From contig KQ959425.1 in assembly GCA_001552765.1 (NCBI GenBank), positions 62,001 through 126,000 of the forward strand: DNA of 64,000 nucleotides, in the 5' to 3' direction. The DNA is from Bacteroidales bacterium KA00344. Its GTDB lineage: Bacteria > Bacteroidota > Bacteroidia > Bacteroidales > Bacteroidaceae. A program made the position numbers and the translations under genes. Shown here one piece after another: positions 56,258 to 64,000 of this stretch; positions within the stretch are counted from its first letter, which is position 1, and every line of letters starts with the position of its first letter. The notes below the pieces were generated by a model. That model searched no databases. It was not told where the DNA came from and was given only the letters and a program-made list of their open reading frames with translations.

Positions 56258-56845
56258 CTATTCAGGCTTATACTTATTGAACAAAGCCACAAGATAACCC
56301 AAAGTAATGAAAGCGCCGGGAGGCAATACAAAAAGTAGGATGTTGGTTGTTTCGGGCAAGAGCGAAATACCAAACACGCTGCCCGCGCCAAGTATTTCGC
56401 GCACCATGCCCAGCACGGTGAGGGCAAGCGTAAAGCCAAGACCAATACCCACTCCATCAACAAGACTCTCTATCGGTGTTCGTTTGCAGGCAAAACTTTC
56501 TGCCCGTCCCAACACGATACAATTGACCACAATCAACGGAATGAAGATTCCAAGCGACTGATTGATGCTGTCGGGCGCATAGGCCGACATGAACATTTGC
56601 AGTATGGTCACAAAGGCGGCAATCACAGCGATAAACACCGGTATGCGCACCTTGTCGGGAACAATGTTCTTGATACACGATATGACAGTGTTTGTACATA
56701 TCAGGACTGCCATCGTCGCCAACCCCATTGACATACCATTAACGGCACTGGTCGTGGTGGCCAGCGTAGGACACATACCCAATGTGAGTACAAATATTGG
56801 ATTTTCCCTGATTATTCCGTTGGATATAATTTTGAAATAGTTCAT
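56258..56845 (-). CDS. rnfE: Rnf electron transport complex subunit E
   Basis: The 195-residue membrane protein is paralogous to RnfA. FKIISNGIIRENPIFVLTLGMCPTLATTT is the typical N-terminus, and IVVNCIVLGRAESFACK holds the conserved cysteine motif. It has six predicted helices. It is 15 bp after rnfG. Confidence 0.96.
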   Translation of the reverse strand: MNYFKIISNGIIRENPIFVLTLGMCPTLATTTSAVNGMSMGLATMAVLICTNTVISCIKNIVPDKVRIPVFIAVIAAFVTILQMFMSAYAPDSINQSLGIFIPLIVVNCIVLGRAESFACKRTPIESLVDGVGIGLGFTLALTVLGMVREILGAGSVFGISLLPETTNILLFVLPPGAFITLGYLVALFNKYKPE

Positions 56846-56860
56846 AACTTCATCCTTTCT

Positions 56861-57475
56861 TTAGTTGTTATTGACAGTTTGCCCGTTGCCGGCTTGCTGT
56901 TGGGCATAAGCAGAATAGGCTTGATTCACGGCTTTGAGAAAAGCCCTGCTGGTAATCGTCGATGCGGTAATGGCGTCAATGTTGCCACCGTCTTTGCTCA
57001 CAGCAAGCTCACCCTGTGCAGGGTTCAGGCCTATCACACTCCCCTTGCCGTCTTTCTGAAACCAAGTTTGAGCCTTGGCGCCCAGTCCGGGAGTCTCGGT
57101 GTGGTGCAATATGGTGTAGCCCAATATCGTTCCCTCCAAACTGAACCCCACCAGTACTTTAAGGTCGCCGTCAAACCCAAGTGATGTTGTCTCAACGGCT
57201 GCGCCCAATGCTTTGCCGTCCTTGCCTACCGTGCGGTGAATCACAAAAGCTGTCTCCTTGTTGTCTACAAGTTGTTTTATCGTGTCGGTGCCTGCAACAG
57301 TGAGATTTTCGGTGCCCATTACCGTCTTGATGCCATCTGCCAAAGTTTTCTCCGCCTTAATTGCAATGGGCCCCTCAGTAAGGTGGTTTACCCATGCCAG
57401 CAAAGTCGCAACAACCAATGCACAGCCCACGAGGACAAGCACCATATTGGTCAGTGATGATTTCATTTTTGCCAT
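56861..57475 (-). CDS. rnfG: Rnf electron transport complex subunit G (FMN-binding)
   Basis: The 204-residue protein has one N-terminal membrane helix (MVLVLVGCALVVATLLAWVN) and a periplasmic FMN-binding domain. The covalent-FMN motif usually written SGAT-x-T is DAITASTITSRAF here, so the acceptor Thr is in TASTIT. GYTILHHTETPGLGAK is the other conserved block. It passes electrons between RnfD and the periplasmic face. 12 bp after rnfD. Confidence 0.95.
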   Translation of the reverse strand: MAKMKSSLTNMVLVLVGCALVVATLLAWVNHLTEGPIAIKAEKTLADGIKTVMGTENLTVAGTDTIKQLVDNKETAFVIHRTVGKDGKALGAAVETTSLGFDGDLKVLVGFSLEGTILGYTILHHTETPGLGAKAQTWFQKDGKGSVIGLNPAQGELAVSKDGGNIDAITASTITSRAFLKAVNQAYSAYAQQQAGNGQTVNNN

Positions 57476-57487
57476 AATATATCCTCC

Positions 57488-58489
57488 TTATTTCTTTGCC
57501 GGCACCTCGCCGAAACGTTTTGGTTTAACATAGAAATTGATTAGCGGTGTAAACGCGTTCATAATGAGAATGGCAAACGAAAGCCCTTCCGGATAGCTTC
57601 CCCAGTTTCGGATCACCACTGTGAGAAAGCCGATGGCTACACCATATATGAGTTGTCCCTTGTGGGTCATGGGCGACGTCACATAATCGGTTGCCATGAA
57701 GATGGCACCCAACATCAGTCCACCGGTCAATATAACTTGCACGGGATTGGCATAAATAGGATTGCCAAGATGCAACAGACCACTGAATACAAACACCGTG
57801 GCGATAATGCTCACAGGAATATGCCAGGTGATAATCTTTTTCCACAGCATATAGCCAAACCCAAGAAGCAGGGCCAACGCACATATCTCTCCAACGGCAC
57901 CTGCCCCAAGTCCGTTTGCCGTGTTGCCCAAAAGCATATCAATGGAGCCGGGCAGCTGGTCGAGCAAACTTGCATCGCCGTCTTTGATGGCCTCTTTCAT
58001 CAAACTCAAAGGCGTTGCTCCCGTTGCGGCATCAGCATAAGCGGTCATTTGTCCGGCAATGGGCCAGGTAGTCATCTCCGCCGGAAAACTTACCAACAGG
58101 AAACAACGGCCCACCAAAGCCGGGTTGAAGATATTTGCACCCAATCCGCCAAAACTCATCTTTCCCACTCCAATGGCAATAAGAGCGCCAATCAGAATCA
58201 TCCAGATGGGGAAATTGCTCGGCAAGTTCATGCCTAAGAGCAGCCCTGTGAGTATTGCCGAGCAGTCGGTGAGCGACGTTGGCTGCTTCATCATATATTT
58301 GGTAATGGCCCATTCAAAAAACATACAGGCCGCCACGCTGGCGAGACACACCACAACCGAGCCTAACCCGAAGTAGTAGAAAGAAACAAGCAGCGCGGGA
58401 ACAAGGGCGATGATAACGCCTCTCATGTTGCGCTCTATGCTGTCGTCGCCGTGCGCGTGGGGTGATAACGAAACTACTAATTTATTCAT
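57488..58489 (-). CDS. rnfD: Rnf electron transport complex subunit D (FMN-binding)
   Basis: The 333-residue membrane subunit has about nine helices. The FMN-threonine motif is DAATGATPLSLMK. It begins SPHAHGDDSIERNMRGVI, the family N-terminus, and has GGLGANIFNPALVGRCFLL in the middle. It is part of the ion-pumping core and lies 22 bp after rnfC. Confidence 0.96.
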   Translation of the reverse strand: MNKLVVSLSPHAHGDDSIERNMRGVIIALVPALLVSFYYFGLGSVVVCLASVAACMFFEWAITKYMMKQPTSLTDCSAILTGLLLGMNLPSNFPIWMILIGALIAIGVGKMSFGGLGANIFNPALVGRCFLLVSFPAEMTTWPIAGQMTAYADAATGATPLSLMKEAIKDGDASLLDQLPGSIDMLLGNTANGLGAGAVGEICALALLLGFGYMLWKKIITWHIPVSIIATVFVFSGLLHLGNPIYANPVQVILTGGLMLGAIFMATDYVTSPMTHKGQLIYGVAIGFLTVVIRNWGSYPEGLSFAILIMNAFTPLINFYVKPKRFGEVPAKK

Positions 58490-58511
58490 TGTATTTTCTA
58501 TTCTATCATAA

Positions 58512-59861
58512 TTATTTCTTATTCCTTGCTCTGATCATGCCCATAACAGCCTGCTTGCCCTGAACGATATTGTCCAGCAGGGCACGATGAGAAGGGCAAG
58601 TGTACTGGCAGGAGCCACAAGCGATACAACTGAGAACATCTTCTCCCTCAAGCCGTTCATACTTCTTGAACGAAGACAGAGTTGCTATCAGATACGGCTC
58701 CAAGCCCATAGGACAAACCGTCACACACTTTCCGCAACGAATGCAAGGCTGAATGGGGTCACGGTGGGCATCCTGCCCCGTGAGCACCGTTATGGAATTG
58801 GTGCCCTTGCACACGGGGACATCGAGCGTCATAACCGACTTTCCCATCATCGGACCACCGGCCAACACCTTGTTGTCGCCTTCGGGCATTCCTCCACAGG
58901 CTTCGATGAGCTGTCCGAAAGGCGTTCCCATGCGCACCAGAAAGTTGGCGGGATGTTTGATTTGTCTTCCCGTAACCGTTGTATAACGTTCGAACAACGG
59001 CTTGTTTTTCATCACAGCCTGATACGATGCAAACGCCGTACCGACATTAATCACCACCGCACCTACATGAATGGGGAGTGCAGGAGGCGCCGGAATCTGC
59101 CGTCCCGTGACGGCTTCCACCAGTTGCTTTTCTCCGCCCTGAGGATATTTCTGAGCCAACGGCACTACCTTGATGCGCGGATCTGACGCAGCCTTTTCCG
59201 TCATCAGCGCAATAGCTTTGGGCTTGTTCTCTTCAATGCCAATATATGCTTTGTCTACACTGACCGATTTCATGATCAGTTGTACTCCGACAATGATTTC
59301 ATCGGCGTGTTCCATCATCAGCCGATAGTCTGACGTGATATACGGCTCACACTCCACTGCATTGATAACCACACATTCAGCTTTGGTTTCGGGAGGTGGC
59401 ATCAGCTTGACAAATGTGGGAAATCCGGCTCCACCCATACCCGTAATGCCGGCCGTTTTGATGCGGTCTATTATTTCCTCTGCCGTGAGTTCAGGGTGCG
59501 AAGCTATTGTTTCCAACTTTTCCGAACGGTCGATAGTTTCCTCCCATTCGTCACCCTCAACATTAATATATATAGCCGGCTGACGGTAACCCGTGGCATC
59601 TATTATTGTGTCAATCTTGGCAATAGTTCCCGACACCGATGAATACAGGGGGGCCGACACAAAGCCACCCGCTTCGGCTATGAGCGTTCCAACTTTCACT
59701 TTGTCGCCTCTTTTCACGACAGGCTTGGTCGGAGCACCGATATGCTGTCCCAAAGGGAACACTGCCACCTTGGGCAGCTCGGCTGCTACAGTAGCAACTT
59801 CATGAGAAAGTTTATATTCTTCAGGGTGCACGCCTCCCTTGGAAAAAGTAAATAGTTTCAT
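58512..59861 (-). CDS. rnfC: Rnf electron transport complex subunit C (NADH/flavin, two 4Fe-4S)
   Basis: The 449-residue peripheral subunit has an N-terminal GGVHPEEYK and LGQHIGAPTKPVV, an NADH/FMN domain (GMGGAGFPTFVKL, NAVECEPYITSDYRLM), and two 4Fe-4S motifs (CIRCGKCVTVCP and CIACGSCQYTCP). It takes electrons from or to NADH. Its start overlaps the rnfB stop by 4 bp (ATGA), indicating coupled translation. Confidence 0.97.
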   Translation of the reverse strand: MKLFTFSKGGVHPEEYKLSHEVATVAAELPKVAVFPLGQHIGAPTKPVVKRGDKVKVGTLIAEAGGFVSAPLYSSVSGTIAKIDTIIDATGYRQPAIYINVEGDEWEETIDRSEKLETIASHPELTAEEIIDRIKTAGITGMGGAGFPTFVKLMPPPETKAECVVINAVECEPYITSDYRLMMEHADEIIVGVQLIMKSVSVDKAYIGIEENKPKAIALMTEKAASDPRIKVVPLAQKYPQGGEKQLVEAVTGRQIPAPPALPIHVGAVVINVGTAFASYQAVMKNKPLFERYTTVTGRQIKHPANFLVRMGTPFGQLIEACGGMPEGDNKVLAGGPMMGKSVMTLDVPVCKGTNSITVLTGQDAHRDPIQPCIRCGKCVTVCPMGLEPYLIATLSSFKKYERLEGEDVLSCIACGSCQYTCPSHRALLDNIVQGKQAVMGMIRARNKK

Positions 59862-60799
59862 GACTTCACCTCCTCTTTCATAGCTACGGTATTGTTGTTA
59901 ACATCAGCTGCACTTGCCACAACCTCGACAGGTGTATTCTTTGGCTTGGCCGGAGCGGCAGGGCGTACTTTCTTTATTGGGAAATTCAACTTGGCAATGG
60001 CGTTTGTCGGACACTCATCCACACACTTCGTACACAGCTTGCATTTATTAAAGTCGATGTACGACAGATTATTTTCAATCGTTATGGCGTCAAACTTACA
60101 TACCTTCTCGCATTTGCTACAGCCTATACAAGCCGCTTTACAAGCCTTGCGGGCCACCGCTCCTTTGTCCTTATTGACACACTGCACATAGATACGGCGA
60201 TTCTTCGGACCTTTCTTGCGCAACTCTACGATGTGACGGGGACAAGCCTTGACACAGGCACCGCAGGATGTGCACTTCTCATCAACCACCTCCGGCAATC
60301 CGGTTTCGGCATTCATGTATATAGCGTCAAAACCGCAAGCCTTCACACAGTCGCCACATCCCAAACATCCGTAGCCACAAGCCGTTTCGCCGGCACTTGT
60401 CAGATGCATGGTGGCGCAAGTCATCAGACCGTCGTATTGGGCGATGCGCGGACGATGTTCACACGTACCGTTGCACCTTACCACCGCAACCATAGGGTCT
60501 GTATTGGCAATGGCCATACCAAGCAGGTCGGCAACCTGTCCCATCACTTCTGCGCCGCCCACAGGGCAATACAGCCCATCGATGGAGCCTTTGACTGCTC
60601 CCTTCACCAGCGCATCGGCCAATCCTGAGCATCCGGGAAATCCGCATCCGCCACAGTTGGCTCCGGGAAGCGTCTCCTCAACCTCGCCAACGCGTGGATC
60701 TTCTTCTACAGCAAACTTCTTGGAAACCGCAAATAGCACAACGGCAGCTATTAATGCGATTGCTCCGAGAACAATGACTGCATTAAAAATAAAGTTCAT
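59858..60799 (-). CDS. rnfB: Rnf electron transport complex subunit B (ferredoxin-type)
   Basis: The 313-residue subunit has one N-terminal membrane helix, then CGGCGFPGCSG with a fourth Cys nearby binding a 4Fe-4S cluster (about 47-75). Four more ferredoxin clusters follow (CGDCVKAC, CTSCGACVKACP, CIGCSKCEKVCK, CKLCTKCVDECP). A Pro/Ala/Val-rich tail ends the protein. It receives electrons from reduced ferredoxin. It is preceded by rseC. Confidence 0.97.
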   Translation of the reverse strand: MNFIFNAVIVLGAIALIAAVVLFAVSKKFAVEEDPRVGEVEETLPGANCGGCGFPGCSGLADALVKGAVKGSIDGLYCPVGGAEVMGQVADLLGMAIANTDPMVAVVRCNGTCEHRPRIAQYDGLMTCATMHLTSAGETACGYGCLGCGDCVKACGFDAIYMNAETGLPEVVDEKCTSCGACVKACPRHIVELRKKGPKNRRIYVQCVNKDKGAVARKACKAACIGCSKCEKVCKFDAITIENNLSYIDFNKCKLCTKCVDECPTNAIAKLNFPIKKVRPAAPAKPKNTPVEVVASAADVNNNTVAMKEEVKS

Positions 60800-60872
60800 A
60801 ATCTTCTTGTATTTGTTTTGTTTGTATTGATTGTTTTAGTCGTCAGATTATAAGGTTTGTCGATAGCCTACA

Positions 60873-61283
60873 TTACACTATGGCAAAAGAGAACTTATCG
60901 CACAGCTTGTCCCGCAAAAGGAAAAGCAGGAAATAGTATGGCACGAGAGCCGACACTCCCATCAGAGCAGCCATTGCATCATCGTGTGTCCACAGCCTGA
61001 CAAGCAAAAGAGTAGCCACCATGATAATGAGCGGCACGCCAAATCCCCATGCCACAGCTTTGTAGCCGGACTTCAAATCGGCCGATACCACCACGTGATC
61101 GCCCACTTGATATTTCGAAGTATCAACATGGTATACGTCGATCAACTTGTCCTTGCTTTCCGACGCATTGCAATGTCCTGCCATCTTGCACGAGCCGCAT
61201 CCCGACACCTGAGCGATGCGCACGACGATATGATTGTACTCTATACGCTCTATCATTCCGGAATGCGTGATGGTCTTCTTCAT
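60873..61283 (-). CDS. rseC: RseC/SoxR-reducing-type membrane protein
   Basis: The 136-residue protein has the cysteine pattern CGSCKMAGHC (about residues 30-39), close to the start of RseC family members, and two membrane helices (about 75-125, WGFGVPLIIMVATLLLV and ALMGVSALVPYYFLLFLL). Members often lie next to rnf genes and help assemble or reduce the complex. It is the first gene of the rnf operon, 73 bp before rnfB. Confidence 0.9.
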   Translation of the reverse strand: MKKTITHSGMIERIEYNHIVVRIAQVSGCGSCKMAGHCNASESKDKLIDVYHVDTSKYQVGDHVVVSADLKSGYKAVAWGFGVPLIIMVATLLLVRLWTHDDAMAALMGVSALVPYYFLLFLLRDKLCDKFSFAIV

Positions 61284-61314
61284 TGCTCAAATTGTAATGT
61301 CCGCTTTGCAAATG

Positions 61315-61345
61315 CAAAAGTAATAACAATATTTCAAAATACAAT
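61315..61345 (-). promoter_or_regulatory. rseC-rnf operon promoter
   Basis: On the minus strand ATTG (61342-61345), a 19 bp spacer and TACTTTTG (61315-61322), 31 bp before the rseC ATG. Confidence 0.65.
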
Positions 61346-61427
61346 CAAAATCATCAGAAATTTCATATTTCCTTTCTATGGTTTACGCACATTAAAATGA
61401 AATACCGGAAACATATATTACATCTAT

Positions 61428-61805
61428 TTATCTTTACAAAAAGTGCTTCAAATTTTGCTTATTCAAAAATAAATTTATCTTCTGTCCGAAAATCGTAAAT
61501 TTGAGCATTTTGTAGTTTATTGATAATCAAGGCATTTTGAAATGAAGCCGGTTTATCACTTCTTTTATCATCTGCGATTGAATATCAAACGGCATTACAA
61601 TTAAGGCGTAACCATCACATGAATAGACTTTAAACATCTTCCCGTTAAGGCTTAACCGCATCGTCATTAAGGCTTTCTCATAGCACAGTGCAATATTGGT
61701 TTCGCAAACTTCTCCGTTTTTTCGCTTCGCCACCTGACTCTGAAGGAAAAAACATTGTCCTTTTTGCGCTAAATGAAGTACAAACAACTGTTAAAAAGTG
61801 ATAAT
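61428..61805 (-). repeat. Dispersed ~379 bp intergenic repeat, copy 5 (inverted)
   Basis: It has the same order as copies 1-3 when read on the minus strand: TTATCACTTTTT, GCAAAAAGGACAATGTT, phased sites (GGC/GAC cores at 61605, 61626, 61649 and 61671; spacing 21, 23, 22), TATTCAATCGCA, AAATTTACGATTTTCGGACAGAAG, and the end TTTTTGTAAAGATAAA. Its 86-codon frame at 61527-61787 is the only copy with an uninterrupted frame across the core, and is not called as a gene. The remaining 61806-61981 is AT-rich with no gene. Confidence 0.8.
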
Positions 61806-61981
61806 CTTATTTTACATATTAAAGAATTTAAGCAAGGCTGATGAATGTACGAAATATTGAAGAGACAATTGCTTCTGCTCAATGCTTTAGGCTAGTTTAC
61901 ATAAACATATAAATAAAGAATAAGCTAATGAAAAAATGATAAAACAAATCCGTTTATCTCCACGTTTTCGATATAAATACT

Positions 61982-61989
61982 TATCTTTG
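61982..61989 (+). promoter_or_regulatory. -7 box for the alpha-2-macroglobulin-like gene
   Basis: TATCTTTG lies 26 bp before the ATG at 62016. Confidence 0.5.
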
Positions 61990-62015
61990 CATTATACTAT
62001 AATTAAAAATAGAGT

Positions 62016-64000
62016 ATGAAAAAGGTTATATATTTGCTAATTTTATTGCTTATGCCCGCATCTATTTATGCAGAGAGCTACACATCGTTATGGAAAAAAG
62101 TGGCTGAGGCGCAGTCGAAAGACCTGCCTCAAACGGAAATGGAATGTTTAGGGAGAATTATCAGCAAGGCTGAGAACGAAAAGCAATACGGCCATCTGCT
62201 CAAAGCACAACTACAGCAAGCCGCTGTACAAACTCAAATATCGCCCGACTCGATGACTATCGAGATAGATAGACTCGTGCAAAAGGCAGAAAATGCAAAA
62301 GACGAAGTGCTTCGCGCGGTTTATGCGTCGGTGTTGGGAAAGGTGTACCAACAACAGGAAGACACGGATGCCGAGCAAAAAAGCAAGATGTGGTTTGCAA
62401 AATCAATGGCAAACCCCAAACTGCTGGCTGAGCACAAAAGCGAAGAATACAGTCCGGCCATAGCAGAGGGCATCGACAGCAAGATATTCTACGACGACCT
62501 GCTGCACGTCATCGGGTTTGAAGCCGAAGACTATAACACGTTGCACCAGTACTATAGCCAAAGCGGCAACCGTGCCGCAGCCTGCATCACTGCACTCTGT
62601 CAGCTCCGTGAAAACAGCGACGAGAATGTGATGGACGCAAGAAAATCCAAATACCTCCAGAAGGTAGACTCTCTCATCAACGTGTATGGTGACTTGCGGG
62701 AAGCAGGAGAATTGGCCATAGAGCACTACAACTACATCTCAGAATGCGAAGATTCCAAGGCAGAAGACCGTATTAACTATATCAACTACGCATTGAGCCG
62801 ATGGGGAGCTTGGCCACGAATGAACATCCTGCGCAACGCTCAGAGCGAATTGCAACGACCTGCCTTCAATATCAATATCGGCGATTATATGTTGTTGCCC
62901 GACACGGAACGCGAAGTACGCATCAACTCCATCCGCAACATCAACGAGTTGAACGTCAGCCTATACAGACTCAACGTAAAGGGGAATACCGAACTGAATC
63001 CCGACAATAAGGAAGACTACGCCAAACTTCAGAAACTCATTTTGCCGGGCATTGTGCAAAACGTTACACGGAAATACATCGGTCAGCCCGCATGGAAAGA
63101 AAACTCTGACTCCATCACGCTGAAAGGACTGCCCATAGGTGTGTATCTCATGGAAGCTACGACCGACAACAAGGACATTGCCCCGCAACGCACGCTGCTC
63201 CGCGTGAGCAACCTCTACGTGATGCACGAAGGACAACCCGACAAACGCATACGTTTCGTTGTGGTGAATGCGACCACCGGCAAGCCGGTACCCGGTGCAC
63301 ACCTTGTTTTGAGCAGCAAGTGGGGAGATCGTTATGAAAAAGCAAAGAAGATAAACCTCACCAGCGACAAAAACGGAGAGATTATCCATCGATGCGATGG
63401 TAGAACTACGTACCAAATATACGCCTATACCAACGAAGACCATGCTTGCGGCAACTTCGACATCAACGGCTATTATTCACATTGGGACGGGAACACCGTG
63501 CAGCAAATTCTAAATGTATATACCGACCGTTCTATTTACAGACCCGGTCAGCAGGTCCACGTTACGGCCATCGCCTATGAAACCAACAGTGAGACACTGC
63601 GCTCCAACGCCATTGGCAGTCGGAAAATCACGTTTTCTCTGTGCGATGCCAATGGCAAGGAGGTTATCACAAAGGATGTGATGACCGATGATTATGGTAC
63701 GGCTGCAACCACATTCTCATTGCCTCAAAACGGCCTTACCGGAAGATTCAGCATCTATGCAAAGGGAGAACGCTTGTTTGGCGGCATCTCCTTTAATGTG
63801 GAACAATACAAACGCCCAACGTTCCAAGTAAGGTTTGACGCCTACAACGAGAAATATACGCCCGGAGACACCGTACAAGTGCGAGGCAGAGTAGAAAGTT
63901 ATGCAGGCGTTCCTGTACAGGGAGCTAAAGTGGAATATACCGTTGAGCGCCGCCGGAGCATCTGGTGGTATTGGAGAATCGACGAGTCGGCACCCACGCT
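62016..64000 (+). CDS. Alpha-2-macroglobulin family protein (MG2-containing), N-terminal part, runs off right edge
   Basis: From ATG 62016 the frame is open to the window end (661 codons). The signal peptide is MKKVIYLLILLLMPASIYAE. A helical region (about 20-290) precedes macroglobulin-like beta domains. The MG2 motif is VYTDRSIYRPGQQVHVTAIAYE (near residue 505), and a second MG-like start is seen in FDAYNEKYTPGDTVQVRGRVES. It is typical of very large Bacteroidetes A2M-like outer-membrane or periplasmic proteins thought to trap proteases. The thioester or bait region, if any, is outside. Confidence 0.88.
   Translation, partial: MKKVIYLLILLLMPASIYAESYTSLWKKVAEAQSKDLPQTEMECLGRIISKAENEKQYGHLLKAQLQQAAVQTQISPDSMTIEIDRLVQKAENAKDEVLRAVYASVLGKVYQQQEDTDAEQKSKMWFAKSMANPKLLAEHKSEEYSPAIAEGIDSKIFYDDLLHVIGFEAEDYNTLHQYYSQSGNRAAACITALCQLRENSDENVMDARKSKYLQKVDSLINVYGDLREAGELAIEHYNYISECEDSKAEDRINYINYALSRWGAWPRMNILRNAQSELQRPAFNINIGDYMLLPDTEREVRINSIRNINELNVSLYRLNVKGNTELNPDNKEDYAKLQKLILPGIVQNVTRKYIGQPAWKENSDSITLKGLPIGVYLMEATTDNKDIAPQRTLLRVSNLYVMHEGQPDKRIRFVVVNATTGKPVPGAHLVLSSKWGDRYEKAKKINLTSDKNGEIIHRCDGRTTYQIYAYTNEDHACGNFDINGYYSHWDGNTVQQILNVYTDRSIYRPGQQVHVTAIAYETNSETLRSNAIGSRKITFSLCDANGKEVITKDVMTDDYGTAATTFSLPQNGLTGRFSIYAKGERLFGGISFNVEQYKRPTFQVRFDAYNEKYTPGDTVQVRGRVESYAGVPVQGAKVEYTVERRRSIWWYWRIDESAPT

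Overview
The window looks like a chromosomal segment of a Bacteroidales bacterium, most likely Prevotella or a close relative. The evidence is: most intergenic promoters carry the Bacteroidetes -7 box TAnnTTTG; murF and alr are fused; DUF4270 and DUF5715 proteins are present; TonB-dependent receptors occur without enteric-type regulators; a class II (B12-type) ribonucleotide reductase and a complete Rnf complex are encoded. The genes are mainly housekeeping. No phage, insertion sequence or CRISPR array was seen.

Layout. 1-5189: start of a class A penicillin-binding protein running off the left edge, divergent from pyrB-pyrI and glyA, then two poorly characterised exported proteins. 5917-18765: a minus-strand block with a TonB receptor, a zinc-ribbon lipoprotein, a U32 peptidase-like hydroxylation protein, metA (predicted acetyl-CoA type), an M13 peptidase, an ABC-F ATPase and htpG. 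19715-25534: a plus-strand block with a TetR regulator, a biotin-dependent acyl-CoA carboxylase/decarboxylase cluster (mmdA-like, a 49-residue protein, biotin carrier), a GT5-only glycogen synthase-like protein, a DUF4270 lipoprotein and a 42-residue protein. 25612-43438: UvrD/PcrA helicase, mtgA, OmpA lipoprotein, proS, galE, a BtuB-like receptor, dnaA, MCE protein, amidase, folB and nrdJ. 43590-48587: nitroreductase, tRNA-Ser and tRNA-Glu, GNAT, an AraC-type regulator with an AT-hook-like tail, and a WG-repeat protein, separated by long gene-poor stretches. 48749-52619: a three-gene uronate operon. 52811-61283: murF-alr, then rseC-rnfBCDGEA. 62016 to the right edge: start of an alpha-2-macroglobulin-like protein.

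Two things stand out. First, four intergenic regions (plus one degenerate core) carry a diverged repeat of about 379 bp. Its centre holds four quasi-palindromic TTAAGSCTTAA-like sites spaced 22-23 bp apart, about two helical turns, and this phasing is kept while the rest has diverged. It looks like a dispersed multi-site protein-binding or mobile non-coding element. Second, the uronate operon pairs a KduI isomerase that has a signal peptide and an intact metal site with an orphan galactitol-family PTS EIIC (no EIIA or EIIB nearby) and an ExuT-like MFS transporter. This suggests periplasmic isomerisation of unsaturated uronates followed by import that does not use the PTS.

Several start codons were moved from the longest open frame. 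In three cases (20563, 33283, 40444) the first in-frame TTG is the end of the TAnnTTTG promoter box itself. For dnaA a full promoter lies downstream of the longest-frame start.
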